DNA from: Parvibaculum sp.
GTDB taxonomy: Bacteria > Pseudomonadota > Alphaproteobacteria > Parvibaculales > Parvibaculaceae
Assembly (NCBI RefSeq): GCF_030651915.1
Contig: NZ_JAUSBV010000005.1
Location: 558,001 to 622,000, forward strand
Direction of reading: 5' to 3'
Length of the DNA: 64,000 nt
Position 1 is the first letter of the stretch; the number at the start of each line of letters is the position of its first letter. The notes beneath the pieces were generated by a model. That model worked only from the letters and a program-made list of their open reading frames with translations, made no database searches and had not been told where the DNA came from. Made by a program: the position numbers and the translations under genes. Of this stretch, positions 35,341 to 48,061 are shown one piece after another.

Positions 35341-36954
35341 ATGGCTCACGGCAATATTGTCGATGCCGGCGACGTTCTGATCGTCGGCGCGGGGCTTGCG
35401 GGCCTCTTCACGGCGCTGAAGCTCGCGCCCCGTCCGGTTACCGTGCTGGCAAGCGCCCCGATCGGCGATGGCGCTTCGAGCGCCTGGGCGCAGGGCGGGA
35501 TCGCAGCCGCCATCGAGCCGGGCGACACACCGGAGTCCCATGCCGCTGACACGATCGCGGCCGGCGCGGGCACCGTCGACGAAGAGGCCGCTCTTTCGAT
35601 TGCGCGCGAGGCCGCCATTCGCATCGAGGACCTGCTCAGGCTCGGCGTGCCTTTTGACCGCAATATCGAAGGCAAGCTGGCGGTCGGACGCGAGGCCGCG
35701 CACAGCCAGCGCCGCATCGTCCATGTGAAGGGCGACCAGGCGGGCAAGGCGATCATGCAGGCGCTTGTCGCCGCCGTGCGTGCGACGCCCTCGATCCGCG
35801 TGATGGAAGGCCTGTCGGCTTATGAGCTCGCCATCGAGGACGGGCGCGCTGTCGGTATTTTCGCGCGGCCGGCCCATGCCGCGACCGCGCCCGTGCCGCT
35901 CCTCATCAAGGCGCGGGCGCTGGTGCTGGCGAGCGGCGGGGTCGGCCAGCTTTTCGCCGTGACCACCAATCCGCTGCAGGCGCGGGGCGAAGGCGTTGCC
36001 ATGGCGGCGCGCGCCGGTGCGCTGATCGCCGATCCCGAATTCGTGCAGTTCCACCCGACCGCGATTGCCGGACAACACGACCCGGCGCCGCTGGTCACAG
36101 AGGCGTTGCGCGGCGAAGGCGCGATCCTTGTCGATAGCGCCGGCCGGCGCTTCATGCCCGCAATCCATCATGACGCCGAACTCGGGCCCCGTGACATCGT
36201 GGCGCGCGCCATCTTCCGCGAGATCGAGGCGGGGCGCGGCGCCTTTCTCGATACGCGCGTGGCGCTGGGGACACGGTTCCCGGAAGCGTTCCCCACCGTC
36301 TACAAGAGTTGTCTCGCGCTTGGCATCGATCCTGTACATCAGCCGATCCCCGTGGCGCCGGCGGCGCATTATCACATGGGCGGCATTCATGTGGATATGC
36401 GCGGCCGCAGTAGCATCGAAGGCTTGTGGGCCTGTGGCGAGGTCGCGTGCACGGGCATGCATGGCGCCAACCGGCTTGCCAGCAATTCGCTGCTTGAGGC
36501 CATCGTCTTCGGCGCACGGATCGCGACCGATATCGACGGCTCCGTGCCAGGCGCGCGGGCGGGCCGCGAAGTCGCGCCGCCCGTGCTTGCCTCCGCATAT
36601 GCGCTCGATGCACCGATGGTGGCGCAATTGCGCCAGATCATGACGGCACATGTCGGTGTCGAACGCGACGCGAACGGCCTTGCTTTCGCGCTTGGCGAAA
36701 TCGCGCGCCTCGAACGCGCAGCGGGCCCTGCCAGCCTTTTCGGCAATATTGCAACCACTGCAAAGCTGATTGCGGCGGCGGCCTTCGCACGCGAGGAAAG
36801 CCGCGGCGGGCACTACCGCAGCGACTTCACGCGCACCCGTGCGCCGTGGCGTCACCGGACTTTCATCACGCTGAAGGAGGCCTCGCGCATCGCGGATGCC
36901 GCCATTGCCGAAGCGCCTGCCACCGGCGAGATTGCCGCGCAGGCCGGCGCATGA
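35341..36954 (+). CDS. nadB: L-aspartate oxidase
   Basis: A 537-residue flavoenzyme that oxidises aspartate to iminoaspartate, the substrate of NadA. The FAD-binding [19 protein letters not shown] is at the N-terminus; [13 protein letters not shown], the substrate-loop [10 protein letters not shown] and [21 protein letters not shown] are diagnostic of NadB versus succinate dehydrogenase. GGGAGAGCCAA precedes the ATG. Its stop overlaps the nadC start (ATGA). Confidence 0.96.
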   Translation: MAHGNIVDAGDVLIVGAGLAGLFTALKLAPRPVTVLASAPIGDGASSAWAQGGIAAAIEPGDTPESHAADTIAAGAGTVDEEAALSIAREAAIRIEDLLRLGVPFDRNIEGKLAVGREAAHSQRRIVHVKGDQAGKAIMQALVAAVRATPSIRVMEGLSAYELAIEDGRAVGIFARPAHAATAPVPLLIKARALVLASGGVGQLFAVTTNPLQARGEGVAMAARAGALIADPEFVQFHPTAIAGQHDPAPLVTEALRGEGAILVDSAGRRFMPAIHHDAELGPRDIVARAIFREIEAGRGAFLDTRVALGTRFPEAFPTVYKSCLALGIDPVHQPIPVAPAAHYHMGGIHVDMRGRSSIEGLWACGEVACTGMHGANRLASNSLLEAIVFGARIATDIDGSVPGARAGREVAPPVLASAYALDAPMVAQLRQIMTAHVGVERDANGLAFALGEIARLERAAGPASLFGNIATTAKLIAAAAFAREESRGGHYRSDFTRTRAPWRHRTFITLKEASRIADAAIAEAPATGEIAAQAGA

Positions 36955-37820
36955 GCCTGCCTCTCGAGCCCCTGTCGGCGCTTCTGATCGAACCGGCGGT
37001 GCGCGCGGCACTGGCCGAAGATCTCGGCCGTGCCGGCGATATCACCACCTTGGCAACGGTGCCGGCGGCAGCAAAAGCGCGCGTGCTTCTCAACGCGCGG
37101 CAGTCCGGCCGCATCGCGGGGCTCGATTGCGCGCGCATGGCGTTCCGGCTCGTCGAACCGGCACTGAAGGTCGCGGTTTTGAAAGGCGACGGCTCGGATG
37201 TCGAGCCGGGCGATAGCATTGCTGCCATCGAGGGGCCGGCGCGCGGTATTCTCACCGCCGAGCGCGTCGCATTGAATTTCCTCGGCCACATGTCGGGCAT
37301 CGCGACGGCGACGCGCGAGATCGCGCAGGCCATCGAAGGCACGCGTGCGCATGTCTGTTGCACGCGCAAGACGACGCCAGGCCTGCGGATTTTCGAGAAG
37401 TACGCCGTGCGCGCCGGCGGCGGCATGAACCATCGCTTCGGGCTCGACGATGCCGTGCTGATCAAGGACAACCATATCGCCATGTCAGGCGGCATCGCCG
37501 CCGCGATCCGGCGCGCCAAGGCCGCCAGCGGCCACATGGTCAAGATCGAGATTGAGGTCGATACGCTCGACCAGCTTGATGAGGCGCTGGCGGAGGGCGT
37601 CGACGCGGTGCTGCTCGACAACATGATGCCGGCGATGCTTGCCGATGCCGTGCGCCGCATCGGCGGGCGGGCCATCGCCGAAGCATCCGGCCGAATCACC
37701 GCCGAAACGGCAGCCGCTATCGCCGCCTCAGGTGTCGATCTGATCTCCTGCGGCTGGATCACCCATTCCGCACCCTGCCTCGATATCGGCCTCGACTTCG
37801 ATTCCCTTACGGCATCGTAA
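36951..37820 (+). CDS. nadC: Nicotinate-nucleotide pyrophosphorylase (quinolinate phosphoribosyltransferase)
   Basis: A 289-residue type II phosphoribosyltransferase that turns quinolinate and PRPP into nicotinate mononucleotide. The active-site sequence [20 protein letters not shown] and [15 protein letters not shown] are diagnostic. It starts at ATG 36951, overlapping the nadB stop by four bases. It completes the de novo route to NAD in this operon. Confidence 0.96.
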   Translation: MSLPLEPLSALLIEPAVRAALAEDLGRAGDITTLATVPAAAKARVLLNARQSGRIAGLDCARMAFRLVEPALKVAVLKGDGSDVEPGDSIAAIEGPARGILTAERVALNFLGHMSGIATATREIAQAIEGTRAHVCCTRKTTPGLRIFEKYAVRAGGGMNHRFGLDDAVLIKDNHIAMSGGIAAAIRRAKAASGHMVKIEIEVDTLDQLDEALAEGVDAVLLDNMMPAMLADAVRRIGGRAIAEASGRITAETAAAIAASGVDLISCGWITHSAPCLDIGLDFDSLTAS

Positions 37821-37900
37821 GCGCTCAACGATCGTCCTTCCCCGCACGCTGAGACTGGACTACGGTCCATAAAATCAGAACAGCATCAGCGGGAAGCATC

Positions 37901-38722
37901 ATGGGACAGGCGAACGGGCGGCAGAGCATTTTCATCACCGGCGCAGCTTCGGGCATGGGGCTCGAAACGGCGCGACTTTTCCATTCGAAAGGCTGGTTCG
38001 TCGGCGGCTATGACGTCAACGGCGTCGGCCTCGTTGCCCTCGAAAAGGAACTCAGGCCGGAGAACTGCATCGTCCGCAAACTCGATGTCACCGACAAGGC
38101 GGCCTATGACGATGCCGTCGCCGCGTTCGGCGACGTCACCGGCGGCCATATGGACATCCTTTTCAACAATGCCGGCATCGGCAAGGGCGGGTTGTTCGAA
38201 CAGATGCCGTTCGAGGACATCATGGCCGTCGTGCAGGTCAATTTTGTCGGCGTGCTGAACGGCATTCACACGGCGCTGCCGCTCTTGAAGGCGACGAAGA
38301 ATTCGCTCTGCTTCACGACCTCGTCCTCCTCCGCCACCTACGGCATGCCGGGCATTGCCGTCTACTCGGCAACCAAACATGCGGTGAAGGGGCTGACCGA
38401 AGCGCTCTCGATCGAGTTCCGGCTGATCGGCGTGCGTGCCGCGGATGTGCTGCCGGGACTGATCGACACGCCGATCCTGCCTGAAGGCACGGCCGCGAAT
38501 GCGCCCAAGGAAGGCATGTTCCGCGCCATACCGCCGGTCGAGGTCGCCAAAGTGGTGTGGGAGGCCTATGGCTCGGACAAGCTGCACTGGTATGTGCCGC
38601 CGGAGCTTGTGGAACTCGACAAGATGGCCGGCAATGCACCCGAGCTGGTGCGCGATCAGATTGCCAATTCGGGGCCGCTGGCGCCGCTCCTCAAGGCGAT
38701 GGAAGAAGCAGCGAAGGGCTGA
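37901..38722 (+). CDS. SDR-family oxidoreductase
   Basis: A 273-residue short-chain dehydrogenase. The cofactor loop is FITGAASGMGLET, the NNAGIGKGG motif is near residue 90, and the active site is SSSSATYG with YSATKHAVKG. The C-terminus ends in a long helical tail. Substrate unknown. GGGAAGCATC precedes the ATG. Its 3' end faces sleB, three bases apart. Confidence 0.9.
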   Translation: MGQANGRQSIFITGAASGMGLETARLFHSKGWFVGGYDVNGVGLVALEKELRPENCIVRKLDVTDKAAYDDAVAAFGDVTGGHMDILFNNAGIGKGGLFEQMPFEDIMAVVQVNFVGVLNGIHTALPLLKATKNSLCFTTSSSSATYGMPGIAVYSATKHAVKGLTEALSIEFRLIGVRAADVLPGLIDTPILPEGTAANAPKEGMFRAIPPVEVAKVVWEAYGSDKLHWYVPPELVELDKMAGNAPELVRDQIANSGPLAPLLKAMEEAAKG

Positions 38723-38725
38723 GCC

Positions 38726-39463
38726 TTACGAGCGCTTTTCGCGGTTGGGCTTGCTGTAGAAGATGTGACGGCCGATCTTCGCCACTTCGACCATGCTCGA
38801 CGCCCAATAGGGCTGCACATAGTCGGCGTGGTAGAACATCGCCGGGCCAACATCCGCCTCGTCGAGACGGCCCATCGTCACAAATTCCGCCGTGCGCATC
38901 GATTTGGCCCAGGCGCGGCGCTCATTCGGCACCTTGCTGAGCGAACGGTCGCAGGTAAACGAGAACTGGCAGCCCGTGCTGCGGCTGGCGCCCTGATAGA
39001 CGACGCCGCAAATCGTATCCGGGTAGTTTTTCGAACCGACGCGATTGAGGATCACGCGCGCCACGGCTTGCTGGCCGCGCGCGCTCTCGCCGCGTGCTTC
39101 GAAATAGATGCCGACGGCAAGACAACGACGCTCCTCTTCGAGCATGCGCGCTTTCACCTGCAGCAACGGCGTATCGACATCCATCGGACGGCCGTTCGCC
39201 GGCAGGATCAGGCTCGCCTGCTGGAACTCGGCATCGAAGAAAAGCGTATCGTCGCTGAAGGCGCCGGCAAGGTCGCGGCCATGAACCGGCGCGAAAGCCA
39301 GCATCGGCGCGTCATCGGCACGCGCCTCGATCACGGGCGTGGGGGTCGCCATTGCGTTCAGCACAGTCGCCGAGACGGCGCCAAGGCACACAATACCGAA
39401 TGCCGAATAGGCAGCCCCGGAAAAGATGTGGCCCAGATCGAGCCAATCGAAGAGTTTACGCAT
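38726..39463 (-). CDS. SleB-like cell wall hydrolase
   Basis: A 245-residue protein with one N-terminal membrane anchor (AAYSAFGIVCLGAVSATVL, about 18-37) and a Hydrolase_2 (SleB) domain at about 108-240. The catalytic Glu is in GIYFEARGES; the rest of the fold follows as QQAVARVILNRVGS, CGVVYQGASRSTGCQFSFTC and ADYVQPYWA. Homologues are lytic transglycosylase-like enzymes acting on peptidoglycan; outside spore formers the role is growth or division. Its upstream gap is long and structured, with several GANTC sites. Confidence 0.9.
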   Translation of the reverse strand: MRKLFDWLDLGHIFSGAAYSAFGIVCLGAVSATVLNAMATPTPVIEARADDAPMLAFAPVHGRDLAGAFSDDTLFFDAEFQQASLILPANGRPMDVDTPLLQVKARMLEEERRCLAVGIYFEARGESARGQQAVARVILNRVGSKNYPDTICGVVYQGASRSTGCQFSFTCDRSLSKVPNERRAWAKSMRTAEFVTMGRLDEADVGPAMFYHADYVQPYWASSMVEVAKIGRHIFYSKPNREKRS

Positions 39464-39913
39464 CGTTCTCTAAACCGTCTGCTTTGTTGTTCATTCAGAT
39501 CCTGGGACTGCGCCCCTCTGATCGGGGGCTTCGATCCGGTTCCTTTTCGGGAACCTTGCAAGATCCACGGACAGCACCGCTATACGTGCCAGAGCCCGAT
39601 GCCGCTTCGACACCTGGGCAATTTCCTAACGCATTCATCAGCTGACGGGAGGTAACATGCTGATTCAGGGGTCACAATGTCATAGTTGCCACATCGTTAG
39701 TGGAAACGCCTATGTCATTGGCTGCAAAAGAGTTTTCAGGTGCGACAAATCGCACCGCAGCATGATTTCCGGTCAGCGTGATTCCATAATCGCGGTAAAG
39801 ACAGACATTCCACCGCGACTCAATGCTTAACAAAACTGTCGCAATTTCGACACAGTTGTTAATCGTCTGTACACGCTTGAATCCCAAAACGGGATCGTCC
39901 GTTTACGGAATTC
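39464..39913. other. 450-base structured, relatively AT-rich intergenic region upstream of sleB
   Basis: No gene fits here. It holds several stem-loops: GGTTCC-TTTTCG-GGAACC near 39538, GGTGCGA-CAAA-TCGCACC (39739-39756), CGCGGT/ACCGCG (39791-39817), and a 36-bp inverted repeat TTAACAA...TTGTTAA (39827-39862). Four GANTC sites occur (39662, 39780, 39817, 39879). None of the hairpins has a T-run, so they are not ordinary terminators. It should hold the end of the ppdK transcript and the sleB promoter. Confidence 0.5.
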
Positions 39914-42613
<2,700 letters not shown>

Positions 42614-42647
42614 CGCACTTGCCTTTGTTGAGGCCTTCGATGAGGGG

Positions 42648-44687
42648 CTAGCCCTCGACCTTCGAAAAATCCGCGACCTCGTGCAAGGCCGCGCGAATCT
42701 GTGCCAGGAGCTTCAGGCGGTTGGCGCGAAGCTTCGAATCGTCCGCATTCACTGTCACGTGTTCGAAAAAGGCATCGACCGGCACACGCAATTTCGCCAG
42801 CGCCGACATGGCGGCGGCAAAGTCCTCACGGGCAATCGCATGGCTCGCCTCGGCACGCGCCTCTTCGATACGGTCGAACAGCGCGCGCTCCTCGTCTTGC
42901 GCAAAGCACGCCGGATCGGGCAGACCGCCATAAGTCGCCTTGTCCTTCTTTTCCTCGATATTGAGGATGTTGTTGGCGCGCTTGTAGCCCGCCAGAAGGT
43001 TCTTGCCGTCCTCAGTGCCGAGAAAATCCGACAGCGCCTCGACGCGCTTGACGATCAGGACGAGATCGTCCTGAACCTGCCCCATCTCATTGAGCGCAAA
43101 AACCGCATCGACCAGGTCGTGGCGCGCGCCGCGATCGCGCAGATGGACTTTCATGCGGTCGGCAAAGAAGGAGAGAAGATCCTTTCCCTTTCCTTCGACC
43201 AGAGTCAGCAGATTGATGCGGATGCCGCTCTCGAGAATAATCCGGATGACGCCCAGCGCTGCACGACGCAGCGCAAAGGGATCCTTCGAGCCGGTCGGCT
43301 TTTCATCGATGGCCCAGAAGCCCCACAGCGTGTCGATCTTGTCTGCAAGTGCGACGACCCTACCCAGCGGCGACGACGGGACATCATCGGAGGGCCCGAG
43401 CGGCGCGTAATGTTCAGCAATCGCCTGCGCGATGTCGTCGCCGAGGCCGTCGTTTCGCGCGTAATAGGCGCCCATCAGGCCCTGCAGCTCGGGAAACTCG
43501 CCGACCATGCCCGAAGTGAGATCGGCTTTGGCGAGCCGGCCGGCCAGTTCAGCCTTGTTCGGATCGACACCCGGCACCAGCGCCGCCATTTCGCGTGCGA
43601 GGTCCGCAATCCGCTCGGCCTTCTGGCGCACGGTACCAAGCTTTGCGTGAAAGACGACGTCTTCGAGTTTCGGCAGACGGCTTTCGAGCGTTGCCTTGCA
43701 ATCCTGATCCCACAGAAATCGTGCATCGGCGAAGCGGGCACGCAGCACGCGTTCATTGCCGTTGACGATGGCCTTGCCGCCGTCTTCCGCTTCGAGATTG
43801 GCGATCACGATGAAGCGGTTGCTGAGCTTGCCCGCCTTGTCGTGGAGCGCGAAATATTTCTGGTTGGCGCGCATGGTCGAGGTCAGCACTTCCTGCGGCA
43901 CCGACATGAAATCGTCGTCGATACGGCCGATCAGCGGCACCGGCCATTCGACAAGCCCGGCCACTTCATGCAGCAGCGCTTCATCTTCCTTGAGCACCAG
44001 CCCTTCGGCTTCCGCCAGCGCTTTCGCGCCGTCATGAATGAAATGTGCGCGCTTGCTCGCGTCGAGAACGACCTTCGCGTCGAGCAGTTTCATCTCGTAA
44101 TCGGCGAAGTCCTTCACCGCGAATGTGGCCGGGGCCATGAAGCGGTGGCCGCGCGTCATGTTGCCGGAATTGATGCCGTCCACTTCGAACAAAACCGTCT
44201 TTCCGCCGAAAATGCAGAGCAGGGAATGCAGCGGCCGCACCCAGCGCAGGCTGCCTGCGCCCCAACGCATCGATTTCGGCCAGGGGAAGGCGCGGATGCC
44301 GGCGGGCACAATTTCGGCGATCAACGCGCCCGTGTCGCGGCCCTTTTTTTCGGTGACGGCAACATAGAAAGCGCCCTTCTTGTCTTCCTGTACCGTCGCC
44401 TGATCGATCGAGGAGAGACCGGCGGCACGCAAAAAGCCGTCGATTGCCTGTTGTGGCGCACCCACCTTCGGGCCCTTGCGCTCTTCCTTCACGTCGGGCG
44501 TCTTGTCCGGCAGCCCATCGATGACGAGCGTCAGACGGCGCGGCGTCGCATAGGCGCGCGCGTTTTTGCCCTCGACACCCGCCTCCTTCAGCGCGTCGGT
44601 CACAAGACGCACAAGGTCCTCGCCCGCGCGCTTCTGCATCCGCGCCGGGATTTCCTCGGAGAAGAGTTCGAGAAGCAACTCGCTCAT
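42648..44687 (-). CDS. glyS: Glycyl-tRNA synthetase, beta subunit
   Basis: A 679-residue GlyS with the typical N-terminus [25 protein letters not shown]-like segment ([20 protein letters not shown]), the HD-like central region and a C-terminal anticodon/DALR-like domain ending in [14 protein letters not shown]. With GlyQ it forms the alpha2beta2 glycyl-tRNA synthetase. Its ATG overlaps the glyQ stop by four bases. Confidence 0.96.
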   Translation of the reverse strand: MSELLLELFSEEIPARMQKRAGEDLVRLVTDALKEAGVEGKNARAYATPRRLTLVIDGLPDKTPDVKEERKGPKVGAPQQAIDGFLRAAGLSSIDQATVQEDKKGAFYVAVTEKKGRDTGALIAEIVPAGIRAFPWPKSMRWGAGSLRWVRPLHSLLCIFGGKTVLFEVDGINSGNMTRGHRFMAPATFAVKDFADYEMKLLDAKVVLDASKRAHFIHDGAKALAEAEGLVLKEDEALLHEVAGLVEWPVPLIGRIDDDFMSVPQEVLTSTMRANQKYFALHDKAGKLSNRFIVIANLEAEDGGKAIVNGNERVLRARFADARFLWDQDCKATLESRLPKLEDVVFHAKLGTVRQKAERIADLAREMAALVPGVDPNKAELAGRLAKADLTSGMVGEFPELQGLMGAYYARNDGLGDDIAQAIAEHYAPLGPSDDVPSSPLGRVVALADKIDTLWGFWAIDEKPTGSKDPFALRRAALGVIRIILESGIRINLLTLVEGKGKDLLSFFADRMKVHLRDRGARHDLVDAVFALNEMGQVQDDLVLIVKRVEALSDFLGTEDGKNLLAGYKRANNILNIEEKKDKATYGGLPDPACFAQDEERALFDRIEEARAEASHAIAREDFAAAMSALAKLRVPVDAFFEHVTVNADDSKLRANRLKLLAQIRAALHEVADFSKVEG

Positions 44688-45577
44688 GCCGCGCCCCCGG
44701 CCGGCGTTTTCAGCCAGGCTTCGGCGCAGGCTTTCGACAACGCGCGCACGCGGCCGATATAGGCCTGACGTTCGGTGACGGAAATCACGCCGCGCGCATC
44801 GAGCAGATTGAAATTGTGGCTGGCCTTGATGACCTGGTCATAGGCCGGCAGCGGCAGCGGCTTGTCGCGTTCCAGCAGCGCCTGACACTCCTTCTCGGCA
44901 TCCTCGAAATGGCGGAACAGCATTTCGGTGTTTGCCGCTTCGAAGTTGTGCGCCGAGAACTCGACTTCGGCCTGATGGAAGACATCGCCATAGGTGACAC
45001 GGTCGGCGCCCTTGGCACCGTTGAAGTCGAGTTCGTAGCCGTTGTCGACGCCTTGAATATACATCGCCAGGCGTTCAAGGCCGTAGGTCAGCTCGCCCGA
45101 GACCGGATTGCAGTCGAAGCCGCCGACCTGCTGGAAATAGGTGAACTGCGAAACCTCCATGCCGTCGCACCAGACTTCCCAGCCGAGCCCCCAGGCGCCC
45201 AGCGTCGGGCTCTCCCAATCGTCCTCGACGAAGCGGATGTCGTGGTTCTTCGCGTCGATGCCGAGCTCCGCCAGGCTTTCGAGATAAAGCTCCTGCAGAT
45301 TGTCGGGGTTCGGCTTCAGGATTACCTGAAACTGATAATAGTGCTGGAAGCGGTTGGGATTCTCGCCATAGCGGCCGTCGGTCGGGCGGCGCGAGGGTTG
45401 CACATAAGCCGCCTTCCAAGGCTTCGGCCCCAGCGCGCGCAGCGTGGTCGCCGGGTGAAACGTGCCCGCGCCCATCGACATGTCATAGGGCTGCAGAATG
45501 ACGCAGCCCTGACGCGCCCAGAAGGACTGGAGCTTCAGGATCAGGGACTGGAAGGACTGGTCGGGCTTCGCCGTCAT
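44684..45577 (-). CDS. glyQ: Glycyl-tRNA synthetase, alpha subunit
   Basis: A 297-residue class II synthetase catalytic subunit. Diagnostic segments are [59 protein letters not shown] and [20 protein letters not shown]. Directly precedes glyS with a four-base overlap. A 159-base gap separates it from the small membrane protein gene upstream. Confidence 0.97.
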   Translation of the reverse strand: MTAKPDQSFQSLILKLQSFWARQGCVILQPYDMSMGAGTFHPATTLRALGPKPWKAAYVQPSRRPTDGRYGENPNRFQHYYQFQVILKPNPDNLQELYLESLAELGIDAKNHDIRFVEDDWESPTLGAWGLGWEVWCDGMEVSQFTYFQQVGGFDCNPVSGELTYGLERLAMYIQGVDNGYELDFNGAKGADRVTYGDVFHQAEVEFSAHNFEAANTEMLFRHFEDAEKECQALLERDKPLPLPAYDQVIKASHNFNLLDARGVISVTERQAYIGRVRALSKACAEAWLKTPAGGAA

Positions 45578-45736
45578 TTTGGCCTGTCGCGTGTCGCGCT
45601 TTTCGCCCCTTGCGGGCGGCGCGCTCCGCCGCTCAAAGGCGCGCGCAAGTTAGCCGCGCGCCCCCGGAGGGTCAAGCAAACGGACGGGTGCCGCCAGTAT
45701 GCGACCGGCGGTCAAGTTCCGGGAATCACTCGAAAA

Positions 45737-45937
45737 TCAGATGTCGCGGCGGCTGTGGTCGGGCACATAGGTGCCATCGCCCCGGTCGCGCAGCGTGCCG
45801 AGATCGCGCGGTTCGACGCGCGTGCGCGATTGCGTGCGCGCAAAGGCTGCCCGCTGGCGCTCGACCGAGCGCTGCAGCGCCTTGTAGGCAGCGTAGAAGG
45901 CCAGAATGAAAACGGCCGCGAAGACGATCTTGGTCAT
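45737..45937 (-). CDS. Small single-span membrane protein
   Basis: A 66-residue protein with one N-terminal transmembrane helix (MTKIVFAAVFILAFYAAYKAL) and a basic cytoplasmic tail ending in LRDRGDGTYVPDHSRRDI. It is preserved as a separate reading between sppA and glyQ and has GAGAGGGTCTCGCCC-type spacing upstream. I do not know its function. The helix, its position in a same-strand gene run, and the D-G-T-Y-x-P-x-H end make it a credible gene. Confidence 0.65.
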   Translation of the reverse strand: MTKIVFAAVFILAFYAAYKALQRSVERQRAAFARTQSRTRVEPRDLGTLRDRGDGTYVPDHSRRDI

Positions 45938-45985
45938 GGGCGAGACCCTCTCGAATCCACCGGGAAACGGCCCCGGCTTTCTGCA

Positions 45986-46897
45986 TTAAAGGCCAAAACG
46001 ACTCCAAAGGGAACGCTTCTCGGCCGCGGCAATCAGTCCGTCGACCAGCCCCGCCCCCATTTCGGCGGCAAATCCGCCCCCAATGGCGGGAAACGAGGCC
46101 CCGAACCGGCTCGCCATGCCGCCGCCGGGACGCCACCAAGGGGCCCGTGAGGCGACCAGGCGCAACTTCACCGTGTCACCATAGAGGCCGCGCATATGGG
46201 AGCGCAAATCGGCCAGACCGTCGATCAGGCCGCGCGCCTGCGCGCCCTCACCGGCCCAGAACGCACCGGAGAAAATTTCCGGATCGTCGGTTTTCAGCCG
46301 CGCGCCGCGCGCCTTCGTGACCAGCGATTTGAAATTCTCGTGCACTTCTTCCTGCAGCGCCTTGAGGCGCGCCACGTCATCCGGCTTTTCGGGCTGGAAA
46401 GGATCGAGCATGGCCTTGCTCTCGCCCGATGTGTGCACACGGCGTTCGACGCCCAGCTTTTCGATCAGCCCGGTAAAGCCGAAGCCGGCCGAGACGACGC
46501 CGATCGAACCGATCACGGAGCTTTCATCCGCATATATCTCGTCGGCCGCGCAGGCGATCATGTAGCCGCCCGACGCCGCCACATCCTCGGCGAAGGCATA
46601 GACCGGCAGGCTTTTCTCTTTCGCCAGTGCGCGGATGCGCTTGTAGATCAACGAGGATTGCACCGGCGAGCCGCCCGGCGAATTGACGATCAGGGCCACG
46701 GCCTTGACGTGTTTCATCGTGAAGGCCGCTTCGAGCGCCGGCGCAACGGCGGCGAGGTTCAGCCCGCCACGAATGGGCTGGGTCGGGCCAATGATGCCGG
46801 CAAGCCGCACCACGGCAACGACCGGCTTCGGTGTCCAGTCGGGCGCAACATGCTTGCGAAGAGGCGCGGGGAGAAAAGGCGCAATGAGGTTTTTCAT
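45986..46897 (-). CDS. sppA: S49 signal peptide peptidase (SppA-like)
   Basis: A 303-residue S49 peptidase, the short 36K type. The NSPGGSPVQSSLIYKRI segment and the nucleophile region AEDVAASGGYMIACAADEI (Ser in ASGG) with SVIGSIGV are diagnostic. No clear N-terminal membrane helix is seen, so membrane attachment would be weak or indirect. It degrades cleaved signal peptides or other membrane fragments. Start at MKNLIAPFLPAP. Confidence 0.9.
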   Translation of the reverse strand: MKNLIAPFLPAPLRKHVAPDWTPKPVVAVVRLAGIIGPTQPIRGGLNLAAVAPALEAAFTMKHVKAVALIVNSPGGSPVQSSLIYKRIRALAKEKSLPVYAFAEDVAASGGYMIACAADEIYADESSVIGSIGVVSAGFGFTGLIEKLGVERRVHTSGESKAMLDPFQPEKPDDVARLKALQEEVHENFKSLVTKARGARLKTDDPEIFSGAFWAGEGAQARGLIDGLADLRSHMRGLYGDTVKLRLVASRAPWWRPGGGMASRFGASFPAIGGGFAAEMGAGLVDGLIAAAEKRSLWSRFGL

Positions 46898-46946
46898 GAA
46901 ATTCCAGATAGGAACACTTTGCGGCGACAGCAAGGCATGGCGCGGC

Positions 46947-47738
46947 CTATCCCGGCTGGTCGAGCAGCAATGCCTCGCCGCTGCGCAGGATCGTTTCGGC
47001 GCGCTCGGTAAACCGGCCGTCGCGGCCATGCAGCACCAGACCCGGACGGATAACAAGCGGCGCCTTCGAATCGCGCTGGCCACGGATGATGATCCGCGAG
47101 GCCGGCTTGCCGGTGGCCGGCCAGAGCGGGAATACCTCGATACCGCCAAGATGCCCTGTCATCGCCGCCAGAAGCTCGGCCAGCGCATCGGCGCGGTGGA
47201 TGAAGGTGACGGTACCTTTGGGCCGCGCCATGGTGCAGCAGAAGCGCACCCAGTCGTCCAGATCGGAGCCAAGCGTCAGATGCGCCTGCGCCTTGCCTGC
47301 ATCGGGCGGTGCGGGGCTGTTCACAGGATCGTGATAGGGCGGATTGGCAAAGACATGGTGCCAGCCATTGGGCTCGAGACCCAGCGCCGCAAGGTCGCGC
47401 GGTGTGAAACCGATATTGCCTTCGAGAATCGAAACGCGCCCGGCCATGCCGTTGCGCTCGATATTGCGCTCGGCAAGGGCGACAAGTTCGGGCTGCAATT
47501 CGAGTCCCGCGACTTCAAGACCCGGCACGCGCGCGGCAAGGCAAAGGCTAGCCGCGCCGACGCCGGCGCCCGCATCCAGCGCCCGTTCACCGTCGCGCGC
47601 CGGCACCGAAGCTGCCAGCAGCACCGCGTCGAGCCCGGCGCGGTAACCTTTTTCCGGCTGCAGCAGTTTCAGCCGGTTGCCGAGAAAACCGTCATCCGTG
47701 GTGTTCTGTGGAATGTCGTCTGCCGTGCTGCCGCTCAT
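46947..47738 (-). CDS. TrmN6-like tRNA1(Val) A37 N6-methyltransferase
   Basis: A 263-residue class I SAM methyltransferase. Motif I is ALDAGAGVGAASLCLAAR; the N6-adenine catalytic motif is FANPPYHDP. The N-terminus FLGNRLKLLQPEKGYRAGLD (F-x-x-x-x-x-x-x-Q-x-x-x-G-Y-R) is typical of TrmN6/YfiC, which methylates adenine 37 of tRNA-Val. The start at 47738 overlaps the DUF2007 stop by four bases (ATGA). Confidence 0.87.
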   Translation of the reverse strand: MSGSTADDIPQNTTDDGFLGNRLKLLQPEKGYRAGLDAVLLAASVPARDGERALDAGAGVGAASLCLAARVPGLEVAGLELQPELVALAERNIERNGMAGRVSILEGNIGFTPRDLAALGLEPNGWHHVFANPPYHDPVNSPAPPDAGKAQAHLTLGSDLDDWVRFCCTMARPKGTVTFIHRADALAELLAAMTGHLGGIEVFPLWPATGKPASRIIIRGQRDSKAPLVIRPGLVLHGRDGRFTERAETILRSGEALLLDQPG

Positions 47739-47935
47739 CCTTCCCGCCTCACCTCGTCGAGAATCCGCTGCGCCGCGCCATAGTCCTCGTCGACCACCAT
47801 GATACGCTGCGGCAGGATGCCGAGCGAGTTTTGCATATGGGCATCCATGCCGAAGCTTTCGATGCCGGCCTCGGAAAGCCGGTATGTCAGATAGGAGATA
47901 AAGACCCGGTCTCCCGTTCTGATCAGCTCTTTCAT
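47735..47935 (-). CDS. DUF2007-domain protein
   Basis: A 66-residue protein of the DUF2007 (putative signal-transducing) family: MKELIRTGDRVFISYLTYRL, then EAGIESFGMDAHMQNSLG and IMVVDEDYGAAQRILDEVR. The family is small, ferredoxin-like and of unknown function. It heads a run of minus-strand genes and is translationally coupled to the methyltransferase. It is divergent from the polyprenyl synthase gene. Confidence 0.88.
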   Translation of the reverse strand: MKELIRTGDRVFISYLTYRLSEAGIESFGMDAHMQNSLGILPQRIMVVDEDYGAAQRILDEVRREG

Positions 47936-48061
47936 GCCACCTCCGTTGCATGCCGGTCGCGTTGCGACAAATGGCCCCCGGCACTTGCCGCTCTGCGGCT
48001 GCCAACCTATGCTCCCTCCTGCGACAGCATATCACATGCAGGCCTTGGAGATTCAGCCTGC

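Noticed and set aside
42681-44762. 693-codon plus-strand open frame opposite glyS
   Set aside because: Antisense shadow of a certain housekeeping gene.
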